DNA from: JAYRSJ01 sp041920215
GTDB lineage: Bacteria; Pseudomonadota; Gammaproteobacteria; Burkholderiales; Burkholderiaceae_C
Length of the DNA stretch: 13,567 bases
Assembly: GCA_041920215.1 (NCBI GenBank)
Contig: JAYRSJ010000046.1
Coordinates: forward strand, 1 to 13,567
Direction: 5' to 3'
Shown here: one piece after another, positions 8,024 to 13,564 of the stretch
Layout of the letters: every line of letters begins with the position of its first letter
Numbering within the stretch: position 1 is the stretch's first letter
Translations under genes and position numbers: made by a program
Notes under the pieces: generated by a model
Told to the model about the DNA's origin: nothing
The model's database searches: none
What the model saw: the letters and a program-made list of their open reading frames with translations, nothing else

Positions 8024-8887
8024 TCAGCGATTGCGGCTCTGCATGAAGACCAGCTTCTCGAACAGGGTCAGGTCTTGCTCGTTCTTCAGCAGCGCGCCCA
8101 CCAGGGGTGGCACCGCCACACCCTGCCCGTTGCCGTCGCCGCTGTGCAGCGCCGCGGCCGGAATGTCCTCGGCCAGCAGCAGCTTGAGCCAGTCCAGCAA
8201 CTCCGAGGTCGAGGGTTTCTTCTTCAGCCCCGGCAGATTGCGCACCTCGAAGAAGGTCTTCAGTGCCGCCGCCAGCAACTCCTTCTTGAGTCCGGGGAAA
8301 TGCACGTCGACGATGCTTTGCATCGTCTCGGCATCGGGGAACTTGATGTAATGGAAGAAGCAGCGGCGCAGAAAGGCGTCGGGCAGCTCCTTCTCGTTGT
8401 TGGAGGTGATGAAGACCAGGGGCCTGTGCTTGGCGCGCACCCATTGCCGGGTCTCGTAGACGTAGAACTCCATGCGGTCGAGTTCGCGCAGCAGGTCGTT
8501 GGGGAACTCGATGTCGGCCTTGTCGATCTCGTCGATCAGCAGCGCCACCGGCGTGTCCGACTCGAAGGCCTGCCACAGCACGCCCTTGACGATGTAGTTG
8601 GCGATGTCGCGCACCTTCTCGGACCCCTCGATGCCGGCCAGCTGGCTGTCGCGCAGTCGGCTCACGGCGTCGTACTCGTACAGGCCCTGCTGGGCCTTGG
8701 TGGTGCTCTTCACATGCCATTGCAGCAGCGGCAGGCCCAGGCTGCTGGCCACTTCCTCGGCCAGCATGGTCTTGCCGGTGCCGGGCTCGCCCTTGACCAG
8801 CAGCGGGCGCTGCAGCGTGATGGCGGCATTGACAGCGAGGCGCAGGTCGGCGGTGGCGATGTACTGCTCGGAACCTTGAAACTTCAT
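8024..8887 (-). CDS. MoxR-family AAA+ ATPase
   Basis: A 287-residue cytoplasmic AAA+ ATPase of the MoxR group, chaperone-like enzymes that usually act with a VWA-domain partner to insert metals or activate protein complexes. Walker A is GEPGTGKT at 33-40, Walker B is LLIDE at 116-120, sensor 1 is TSNNE at 161-165, and the arginine-finger region is LRRC at 173-176. The C-terminal lid (about 195-287) is typical in length. The ATG at 8887 is chosen because the conserved family start MKFQGSEQYI begins there; the longer in-frame start at 8971 would cover the divergent promoter region. It heads the operon moxR-GNAT-S9 peptidase. Its likely partner, the CoxE-like VWA gene, lies downstream on the same strand after the S9 and EAL genes. 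Confidence 0.93.
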   Translation of the reverse strand: MKFQGSEQYIATADLRLAVNAAITLQRPLLVKGEPGTGKTMLAEEVASSLGLPLLQWHVKSTTKAQQGLYEYDAVSRLRDSQLAGIEGSEKVRDIANYIVKGVLWQAFESDTPVALLIDEIDKADIEFPNDLLRELDRMEFYVYETRQWVRAKHRPLVFITSNNEKELPDAFLRRCFFHYIKFPDAETMQSIVDVHFPGLKKELLAAALKTFFEVRNLPGLKKKPSTSELLDWLKLLLAEDIPAAALHSGDGNGQGVAVPPLVGALLKNEQDLTLFEKLVFMQSRNR

Positions 8888-8919
8888 GGTGTAGATCAAC
8901 GACAACGGGGCGGCGGGCC

Positions 8920-8925
8920 AGTATA
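8920..8925 (-). promoter_or_regulatory. Possible -10 box for the moxR operon
   Basis: The minus strand reads TATACT, 5 of 6 matching the -10 consensus, about 33 bases upstream of the moxR start codon. No good -35 box is present. It is separated from the plus-strand TATAAT at 8935 by a short interval containing GGGGCCCC. Confidence 0.35.
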
Positions 8926-8934
8926 CGGGGCCCC

Positions 8935-8940
8935 TATAAT
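8935..8940 (+). promoter_or_regulatory. -10 box of the cytochrome c gene
   Basis: A perfect TATAAT, 70 bases upstream of the cytochrome start, in the context GGCCCCTATAATCG. No TTGACA-like -35 sits 16-18 bases upstream, so activity may depend on an activator or on the strong -10 alone. Transcription would start near 8947. Confidence 0.55.
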
Positions 8941-8954
8941 CGCGCCCGGCTTGA

Positions 8955-8974
8955 GCTTTGCGATAGCGCAAAGC
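8955..8974 (+). repeat. Inverted repeat (hairpin or operator) in the cytochrome leader
   Basis: GCTTTGCG (8955-8962), loop ATAG, CGCAAAGC (8967-8974): a perfect 8-bp inverted repeat just downstream of the predicted transcription start. It is flanked by TTGA (8951-8954) and TCAA (8978-8981), which could lengthen the stem with a 3-base bulge. It is not followed by a T run, so it is not a terminator. An operator or an mRNA-leader structure are both possible. Confidence 0.6.
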
Positions 8975-9009
8975 CTATCAATGCACCCATAAAGCAAGTA
9001 TCCGGGACC

Positions 9010-9657
9010 ATGAACAAACTTCTGCAGATCTCGCTGGCGCTGGCCGCCACCTTTGTTGCCCACGCCACCGCCCAGGCCCAGGACGTCAAGGCCGGCGAGA
9101 AGAAGATCGCCATGTGCATAGGCTGCCACGGCATTCCCGGCTACCAGGCGTCCTTCCCCGAGGTGCACAAGGTGCCGATGATCTCGGGCCAGGGTGCCAA
9201 GTACATCAGCAGCGCGCTCACCGCCTATGCCAAGGGCGAGCGCAAGCATCCGACGATGCGCGGCATCGCCCAGACCTTGAGCGAGCAGGACATTGCCGAC
9301 ATTGCCGCCTATTACGAGCAGCATGGCCCGGCCAAGGCCGCGCCCGAGCAGGTGGCCGCCGCCCCGGCCGAGGTCAAGGCCCTGCTGGACAAGGGCGCCT
9401 GCGTCTCCTGCCACGGCGCCAACTTCAGCAAGCCCATCGACGGCAGCTACCCCAAGATCGCCGGCCAGTACGCCGACTATCTCTATGTGGCGCTGAAGTC
9501 CTACAAGACCCAGGGCAATGCGGTGGTCGGCCGCGGCAACGCCATCATGGCCGGCCAGGTGCAGCAGTTCAGCCTGGCCGAGCTCAAAGCCATGTCCAAG
9601 TACCTGGCCTCGCTGCCCGGCGAGCTGAAGGTGCAGCCGCAAAGCAAGATGCGCTGA
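9010..9657 (+). CDS. Periplasmic dihaem c-type cytochrome (cytochrome c4-like)
   Basis: A 215-residue exported electron carrier with two covalently attached haems. An N-terminal signal peptide ends with AQA before Gln24 or so. Haem-binding motifs are CIGCH at 36-40 and CVSCH at 131-135. Each half then carries a likely axial methionine: Met83 in HPTMRG and Met180 in NAIMAG, the latter being the usual c4 pattern. Two repeated cytochrome domains joined by an Ala/Pro-rich linker (about 107-122) fit the c4 family, which passes electrons between the bc1 complex and terminal oxidases. The gene has its own -10 box, a leader hairpin and a terminator, so it appears monocistronic. It is divergent from moxR. 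Haem attachment would need the cytochrome c maturation system encoded elsewhere. Confidence 0.93.
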   Translation: MNKLLQISLALAATFVAHATAQAQDVKAGEKKIAMCIGCHGIPGYQASFPEVHKVPMISGQGAKYISSALTAYAKGERKHPTMRGIAQTLSEQDIADIAAYYEQHGPAKAAPEQVAAAPAEVKALLDKGACVSCHGANFSKPIDGSYPKIAGQYADYLYVALKSYKTQGNAVVGRGNAIMAGQVQQFSLAELKAMSKYLASLPGELKVQPQSKMR

Positions 9658-9686
9658 TCGCACAGCGACGGTGCAGCACCGCGAAG

Positions 9687-9710
9687 GCCGCCCATCTGGG
9701 CGGCTTTTTT
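9687..9710 (+). terminator. Intrinsic terminator after the cytochrome gene
   Basis: GCCGCCC (9687-9693), loop ATCT, GGGCGGC (9698-9704), then six T. It begins 29 bases past the cytochrome stop codon. The 7-bp all-GC stem and T tract are a textbook rho-independent terminator. Confidence 0.92.
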
Positions 9711-9793
9711 GAGTCTAAAGCCCTTCTCAGCATCGCTGTTCGCCCTTGATACTGCGCGGATAGCGAAACTGTTCGTCGTTGGCCGCCGCGAAG

Positions 9794-11053
9794 ATGCTCA
9801 AGAAGATCCCGACCTCCCAGGTCAAGCTGGGCATGTACCTGCATGGCATGGAGGGCTCCTGGCTGTCGCATCCCTTCTGGAAGACCAAGTTCGTGCTCAG
9901 CGACCCGGCCGATCTGGTGGCGCTGCACGGGAGTGGCGTGGTCGCGGTCTGGATCGATGACGAGAAGGGCGACGATGTGGTGTTCGCGTCATCGGCCGAT
10001 ATGGCCGAAGCCGCGCCGGCCTTGCGCGCCGTGCCCGCCTTGCCCTCTGAACCTGCCGAGCCCGGCCCCGCCGTCACCGAGCGCCCGGCCGATTCGCGAC
10101 CGCAGCGCCTGACGATGGATGAAGAGCTCGCGCGCGCGGCCCAGCTGGTCAACCGCTCGCGTCAGCAGGTGATGAACCTCTTTGGCGAGGCGCGGCTGGG
10201 CCGTGCGATCGACGCCGAGCAATGCCTGCCGCTGGTGGAGGATGTGGCCAGCTCGCTGGCCCGCAACCCCTCCGCACTGATCAGCCTGGCGCGTCTCAAG
10301 ACCAAGGACGACTACACCTATATGCATTCGGTGGCGGTCTGCGCGCTGATGATCTCGCTGGCCCGCACCCTGGGCTTCAGCGAGCAGCAGACCCGCGAGG
10401 CCGGCCTGGCCGGCCTGCTGCACGATGTGGGCAAGATGATGATGCCGCTGGAGGTGCTGAACAAGCCGGGTGCGCTGACCGACGCCGAGTTCGCCATCAT
10501 GCGCTCGCACCCGGTGCGCGGTTTCGAGGCGCTGCGCGAGGGCGGGGCGGTGCCAGCCTCGACACTGGATGTCTGCCTGCACCACCACGAGAAGATGGAC
10601 GGCAGCGGCTATCCGCGCAAGCTCAAGGGTGAGGAGATCAGCCGGCTGGCCCGCATGGGAGCGGTCTGCGATGTCTACGATGCCATCACCTCGAACCGGC
10701 CCTACAAGAATGCCTGGGATCCGGCCGGCTCGCTGCAGCGCATGGCCCAGTGGAGTGGGCATTTCGACCCGGTGATCTTCCAGGCCTTTGTGCGTTCGGT
10801 GGGCATCTATCCGGTGGGTACGCTGGTCAAGCTGGCGTCGGGCCGCCTGGCGGTGGTGATCGAGCAGAATCCGGCCAGCCTGGTGACGCCGATCGTGCGT
10901 GTCTTCTACTCGACCAAGTCGCGCCTGCCGATTCCGCTGCAGGTGCTGGATCTGGCCCAGCCCGGTTGCGCCGACCGCATCGTCGGCCGCGAGGCGCCGG
11001 CCGACTGGGGTTTCGAGCATCTCGACGAGCTCTGGGCCAGGCCGGCCGGCTAG
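9794..11053 (+). CDS. HD-GYP c-di-GMP phosphodiesterase with N-terminal DUF3391
   Basis: A 419-residue cytoplasmic protein predicted to degrade cyclic di-GMP. The N-terminal DUF3391 module (about 1-70, with LGMYLHGMEGSW and HPFW) is typical of HD-GYP proteins. A Pro/Ala-rich linker (about 71-105) leads to the HD-GYP domain (about 165-345). Metal and signature residues are intact: His178, His210-Asp211 and Lys214 in HDVGK, His239 in HPVRGF, HHE at 264-266, DGSGYP at 269-274 and Asp293 in CDVYDAITSNRPYK. The ATG at 9794 is chosen because DUF3391 begins MLKKIP there. A TTG five codons upstream is possible, and neither has a good Shine-Dalgarno sequence. An in-frame TAG at 9761 limits the start on the left. 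The gene ends with three consecutive in-frame TAG codons. It follows the cytochrome terminator, so it has its own promoter, which I could not identify. Confidence 0.93.
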   Translation: MLKKIPTSQVKLGMYLHGMEGSWLSHPFWKTKFVLSDPADLVALHGSGVVAVWIDDEKGDDVVFASSADMAEAAPALRAVPALPSEPAEPGPAVTERPADSRPQRLTMDEELARAAQLVNRSRQQVMNLFGEARLGRAIDAEQCLPLVEDVASSLARNPSALISLARLKTKDDYTYMHSVAVCALMISLARTLGFSEQQTREAGLAGLLHDVGKMMMPLEVLNKPGALTDAEFAIMRSHPVRGFEALREGGAVPASTLDVCLHHHEKMDGSGYPRKLKGEEISRLARMGAVCDVYDAITSNRPYKNAWDPAGSLQRMAQWSGHFDPVIFQAFVRSVGIYPVGTLVKLASGRLAVVIEQNPASLVTPIVRVFYSTKSRLPIPLQVLDLAQPGCADRIVGREAPADWGFEHLDELWARPAG

Positions 11054-11147
11054 TAGTAGTCCCATCAGGGCAATCCCAGGGGAGGGCGGTGCAGGCTTCT
11101 CCCTAAACTCGCCGCACTGTTGTGTTGACCTGTTGGGAGTGAACGAG

Positions 11148-12737
11148 ATGAAAGCTCAATTCTTGCTGGGCGTCGTAGCGGCTGCCTGCTGCTGCGCGCT
11201 GGGTGCCCAGGCGCAAACCCTGCGCTGGGCCAGCCAGGGCGATCCGCAGACCATGGATCCGCACTCTCAGAACGAGAGCATGACCAATATGATCAACGGC
11301 CAGGTCTACGAGGGTTTGGTGGCGCGCGACAAGCAGCTTGGCCTTGTGCCGGCCCTGGCCACAGGTTGGGAGCAGACTGGTCCGTTGACTTGGCGCTTCA
11401 AGCTGCGCCCTAACGTCAAGTTCCACGATGGCACGCCCTTCACTGCCGACGATGTCGTGTATTCAATTGAACGCGGTCAGGCGCAGACTTCGCAGGTTAA
11501 CGCCTATGCACGCGCGGTTGGTACGCCTAAAAAGATCGACGATCTGACTGTCGAATTCCAGCTCAGTGCTCCCAATCCCATCTTCCTGCAGCACATTGCC
11601 GCGCCGCTATGGATCATGAGTAAGAGCTGGAGCGAGAAGCACAAGGTCACCCGACCGCTGGATTTCAAGAACAAGGAGGAGAGCTTCGCCTCTTTCAATG
11701 CCAACGGCACCGGACCCTACATTCTGGTGAGTCGCCAGCCCAGCATCAAAACCACCTATAAACGCAATCCCAACTGGTGGGGCAAGTTCGAGGGCAATGT
11801 GCAGGAGATCGTGTTCACGCCCATCGGCAATGACGCGACCCGCCTGGCGGCTCTGGTCTCGGGCGAGATCGACTTCGTGCTCGATCCCGCGCCACGCGAT
11901 GTGCCGCGCCTGCGCAATACCCCCGGCGTCAAGATCGTCGACGGGCCGGAGAACCGCATCGTCTTCATCGGCATGGACCAGGCCCGCGACAAGCTGCTCT
12001 ACGGCAAGGTGCCCGGCGACAAGAACCCGTTCAAGGACCAGCGCGTACGCAAGGCCCTGTATCAGGCGATCGACATCGAGACGATGAAGACCAAGCTGAT
12101 GAACGGGCAGTCGGTGCCCACTGGCGGCCTGACCCCCTCACCGCTGGGTAGCTACAACGACCCTGCGATTGAGTCGCGCTACCCCTTCGACATCGCCGCG
12201 GCCCGCAAGCTGATGGCTGATGCCGGCTATGCCGATGGTTTCGAGGTCACGCTGGACTGCCCCAACAACCGCTACGTCAACGATGAGGAGATCTGCCTGG
12301 CATTGGCCAGCATGTGGGCGCAACTGAAGGTCAAGGTCAAAGTCAACGCAATGCCGCGCGCCCTCTACTTCCCCAAGCTGGAAAAGCACGACACCAGCAT
12401 GTATATGCTGGGCTGGGGTGGTGCCGTTACCGACGCCGAGACCACCCTAACCCCGGTGCTGCGCAACAACCTGGGCGACGGTTCGGGCATTGGTTTCTAC
12501 AACTACGGTCGCTCACGTAACGACAAATTTGACGCGCTGGCCGCCCAGTCCAGCGTCGAGGCCGACCCCAAGAAGCGCGAGCCGCTGATCAAGGCCGCGC
12601 TGACCGAGTACAAGGAGCAGGTTCACGTGATCCCGCTGCATCGCCAGGTCATCCCCTGGGCCGCGCGCAGCAATGTGGACGTTGTGCATCGTGCCGATAA
12701 CTGGTTCGAGGCCGGCTGGGTGACGATCAAGAAGTAA
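11148..12737 (+). CDS. Periplasmic ABC-transporter solute-binding protein, peptide type (SBP_bac_5)
   Basis: A 529-residue exported binding protein of the DppA/OppA/GsiB family, which captures di- or oligopeptides (or glutathione, opines, some metals) and delivers them to an ABC permease. The signal peptide has a Cys-rich core and an AQA site at 20-22; no lipobox is seen, so it should be a free periplasmic protein. Family features are DPQTMDPHSQNE near the mature N-terminus, GQVYEGLV, the LTWRFKLRPNVKFHDGTPF stretch and FTADDVVYSIERG. GGGAG at 11135-11139, 8 bases before the ATG, supports the start; longer in-frame starts run inside the HD-GYP gene. No permease or ATPase gene follows, and a terminator comes at once. 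Codon use in the first third is slightly more AT-rich than that of its neighbours. The ligand is unknown. Confidence 0.93.
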   Translation: MKAQFLLGVVAAACCCALGAQAQTLRWASQGDPQTMDPHSQNESMTNMINGQVYEGLVARDKQLGLVPALATGWEQTGPLTWRFKLRPNVKFHDGTPFTADDVVYSIERGQAQTSQVNAYARAVGTPKKIDDLTVEFQLSAPNPIFLQHIAAPLWIMSKSWSEKHKVTRPLDFKNKEESFASFNANGTGPYILVSRQPSIKTTYKRNPNWWGKFEGNVQEIVFTPIGNDATRLAALVSGEIDFVLDPAPRDVPRLRNTPGVKIVDGPENRIVFIGMDQARDKLLYGKVPGDKNPFKDQRVRKALYQAIDIETMKTKLMNGQSVPTGGLTPSPLGSYNDPAIESRYPFDIAAARKLMADAGYADGFEVTLDCPNNRYVNDEEICLALASMWAQLKVKVKVNAMPRALYFPKLEKHDTSMYMLGWGGAVTDAETTLTPVLRNNLGDGSGIGFYNYGRSRNDKFDALAAQSSVEADPKKREPLIKAALTEYKEQVHVIPLHRQVIPWAARSNVDVVHRADNWFEAGWVTIKK

Positions 12738-12760
12738 GCCAGCCCGAGCGCAACAACGAA

Positions 12761-12795
12761 GGGCGACACCCGGTAGGGTGTCGCCCTCGTGTTTT
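12761..12795 (+). terminator. Intrinsic terminator after the solute-binding protein gene (possibly bidirectional)
   Basis: GGGCGACACCC (12761-12771), loop GGTA, GGGTGTCGCCC (12776-12786): a perfect 11-bp stem followed by TCGTGTTTT. It sits between the convergent solute-binding protein gene (stop 12737) and the small gene ending at 12839. On the minus strand the stem is followed by TTCGTTGTTG, a weaker tail, so it could serve both genes. Confidence 0.85.
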
Positions 12796-12838
12796 GGTCG
12801 TTCGATCGTGGGCCGCAGCGCCCAGCCCGCTATCCGCT

Positions 12839-13063
12839 TCAGCGTTTGGGGTCTATGCGCTCGAACGCGGAGACCTGGCTGTCGAGATCGAAGCGGGTGC
12901 AGGCAGCTTCCCAGTCATCGAAGCTGCTCTCGCTGACCTCCACACCCTCCTTGAGCGGCAGCAAGGGCTCTGACCCACGGCTGGCACCGACCACCTGACC
13001 GGCGGCGCGCCCCAGGCCGAAGACAAAAGCTGCGGCGGGGTGGATTCTGGATTTGGCTTGCAT
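12839..13063 (-). CDS. Small hypothetical protein, 74 residues
   Basis: I do not recognise this protein. The ATG at 13063 is preceded by a perfect AGGAGG (13069-13074) at 5 bases, strong evidence for real translation, although the frame stays open further upstream. The N-terminal third (about 9-27) is Ala/Gly/Val-rich and mildly hydrophobic, with a single Arg in the middle; it is not a clear signal peptide or membrane span. The C-terminal half is acidic and ends in a compact block, SSFDDWEAACTRFDLDSQVSAFERIDPKR in outline (residues 46-74), with aromatic and charged residues spaced as in a short helical domain. It converges on the solute-binding protein gene and shares the terminator region. 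Its leader has two inverted repeats (13081-13101 and 13121-13137). It is the last chromosomal gene before the tRNA fragment. Confidence 0.7.
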   Translation of the reverse strand: MQAKSRIHPAAAFVFGLGRAAGQVVGASRGSEPLLPLKEGVEVSESSFDDWEAACTRFDLDSQVSAFERIDPKR

Positions 13064-13080
13064 GGCGGCCTCCTGCGAAC

Positions 13081-13101
13081 AGCGTCGCTGCTGACGACGC
13101 T
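13081..13101 (-). repeat. Inverted repeat in the leader of the small gene
   Basis: AGCGTCG (13081-13087), 7-base loop, CGACGCT (13095-13101), a perfect 7-bp stem ending 6 bases upstream of the Shine-Dalgarno sequence of the 74-residue gene. It has no T run after it. It may shape translation initiation or be an operator; function is unknown. Confidence 0.45.
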
Positions 13102-13120
13102 TGAGGCAAGCATGCGCGTT

Positions 13121-13137
13121 TGGCGCGCGGCGCGCCA
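13121..13137. repeat. 17-base perfect palindrome
   Basis: TGGCGCGC, central G, GCGCGCCA. The symmetry is exact over 8 bp on each side. It lies between the small gene and the 3' end of the tRNA-Ser fragment. With a single-base centre it cannot fold into a good hairpin, so a dimeric protein-binding site is more likely than an RNA structure; chance in GC-rich DNA cannot be excluded. Confidence 0.5.
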
Positions 13138-13170
13138 TCACGTCAATGAGGGGGGCAGGGGTGTTGCCGC

Positions 13171-13228
13171 TGGCGGAGACGGTGAGATTCGAACTCACGG
13201 AGGGGATAAGCCCTCGGCGGTTTTCAAG
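13171..13228 (-). other. Probable attachment site: 3' half of a tRNA-Ser(TGA) gene
   Basis: Read on the minus strand, these 58 bases are the 3' part of a class II tRNA. They comprise anticodon loop CTTGAAA (13228-13222, anticodon TGA), 3' anticodon strand ACCGC, a long variable arm (GAGGG paired with CCCTC), T arm GTGAG-TTCGAAT-CTCAC, 3' acceptor strand CGTCTCC, discriminator G and encoded CCA ending at 13171. The 5' half is missing. The five bases before the loop are TCAAA, which cannot pair with ACCGC, and no GGAGACG acceptor strand occurs upstream. A break at the anticodon loop is the classic crossover point of tyrosine recombinases that integrate into tRNA genes. The orientation places the inserted DNA to the right, and predicts an intact tRNA-Ser(TGA) gene on the same strand beyond the window. 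Confidence 0.8.
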
Positions 13229-13261
13229 TTTGACAGCCCCGAACATCACGCAGCTTTACCT

Positions 13262-13293
13262 TGCTTGCCACAGCTGTGTGTGGCGTGCAAGCA
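13262..13293 (+). repeat. Imperfect inverted repeat beside the attachment site
   Basis: TGCTTGC (13262-13268) and GCAAGCA (13287-13293) are perfect inverted arms 18 bases apart. Inside them, CCACA (13268-13272 region) faces TGTGG (13279-13283), giving a nested symmetry with a small offset. It lies 34-65 bases from the tRNA fragment on the presumed island side, a spacing compatible with integrase arm-type or excisionase sites. No function is demonstrated. Confidence 0.45.
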
Positions 13294-13344
13294 GCCCAGT
13301 CTCATGAAGTTGCGGGCTTTATTGAACTCGTCCAGCATTTGCCC

Positions 13345-13367
13345 AGCCTGCTTACAGCGGGCTTTTT
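13345..13367 (+). terminator. Terminator-like hairpin upstream of the integrase-like frame
   Basis: AGCCTGC (13345-13351), loop TTACA, GCGGGCT (13357-13363) with one G-T wobble, followed by TTTT and then C. It is short but has the terminator form on the plus strand. It sits just before the Shine-Dalgarno-like GAGGGG (13373-13378). No gene that it would terminate is visible; it could insulate the integrase-like gene from outside transcription. Confidence 0.35.
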
Positions 13368-13382
13368 CAAGCGAGGGGCAAG

Positions 13383-13441
13383 ATGCAGAAGTTGACGAAG
13401 AGGGCGGTGGACGAGTTCAGGTTCCCCGAAGGCGGCATGTC
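13383..13441 (+). pseudogene. N-terminal remnant resembling a tyrosine recombinase (integrase), interrupted by an IS
   Basis: The ATG at 13383 follows GAGGGG at 13373-13378 by 4 bases. The frame reads MQKLTKRAVDEFRFPEGG and meets a TGA at 13455-13457, after 24 codons. Many phage- and island-type tyrosine recombinases begin with a similar LTKR-x-VD motif followed by a short Pro/Gly stretch. The frame runs into the putative left end of an insertion sequence at about 13442, so the last codons before the stop belong to the IS. The rest of the gene would lie beyond the IS, outside the window. The call rests on 18 residues and on its position beside a tRNA attachment site; a small unrelated peptide is possible. 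Confidence 0.45.
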
Positions 13442-13448
13442 TGTTGGC

Positions 13449-13468
13449 GCCGACTGAAATTTGACCCA
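13449..13468 (+). repeat. Subterminal repeat, copy 1
   Basis: GCCGACTGAAATTTGACCCA; matches copy 2 at 13483-13502 in 19 of 20 bases. It is a likely transposase-binding site near the element's left end. Confidence 0.8.
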
Positions 13469-13482
13469 CCCGTGAGGGCTCT

Positions 13483-13502
13483 GCCGACCGAAATTTGACC
13501 CA
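13483..13502 (+). repeat. Subterminal repeat, copy 2
   Basis: GCCGACCGAAATTTGACCCA, in the same orientation as copy 1 and exactly 34 bases further in. A period of about three helical turns would put both sites on the same DNA face. Confidence 0.8.
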
Positions 13503-13564
13503 GGTGTTCAACCTACCCTGCCCGAGATATCCACAGCTGGGCGGGGGTGTGAGGAGTGATCACC

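Noticed and set aside
9714..9745. TAAAG followed by GCTGTTCG, resembling a flagellar sigma-28 promoter for the HD-GYP gene
   Set aside because: The -10 part matches the consensus poorly and the motif is too short to trust.
13171..13260. A complete tRNA-Ser gene
   Set aside because: No acceptor 5' strand, D arm or 5' anticodon strand can be found upstream of the anticodon loop; only the 3' half is present.
13040..13498. A 152-codon plus-strand frame across the tRNA fragment, integrase-like start and IS end
   Set aside because: It crosses three unrelated features in one frame and has no family character or ribosome site.
13527..13537. ATATCCACA resembling a DnaA box
   Set aside because: A single copy with one mismatch, outside any origin-like context, inside a probable IS leader.
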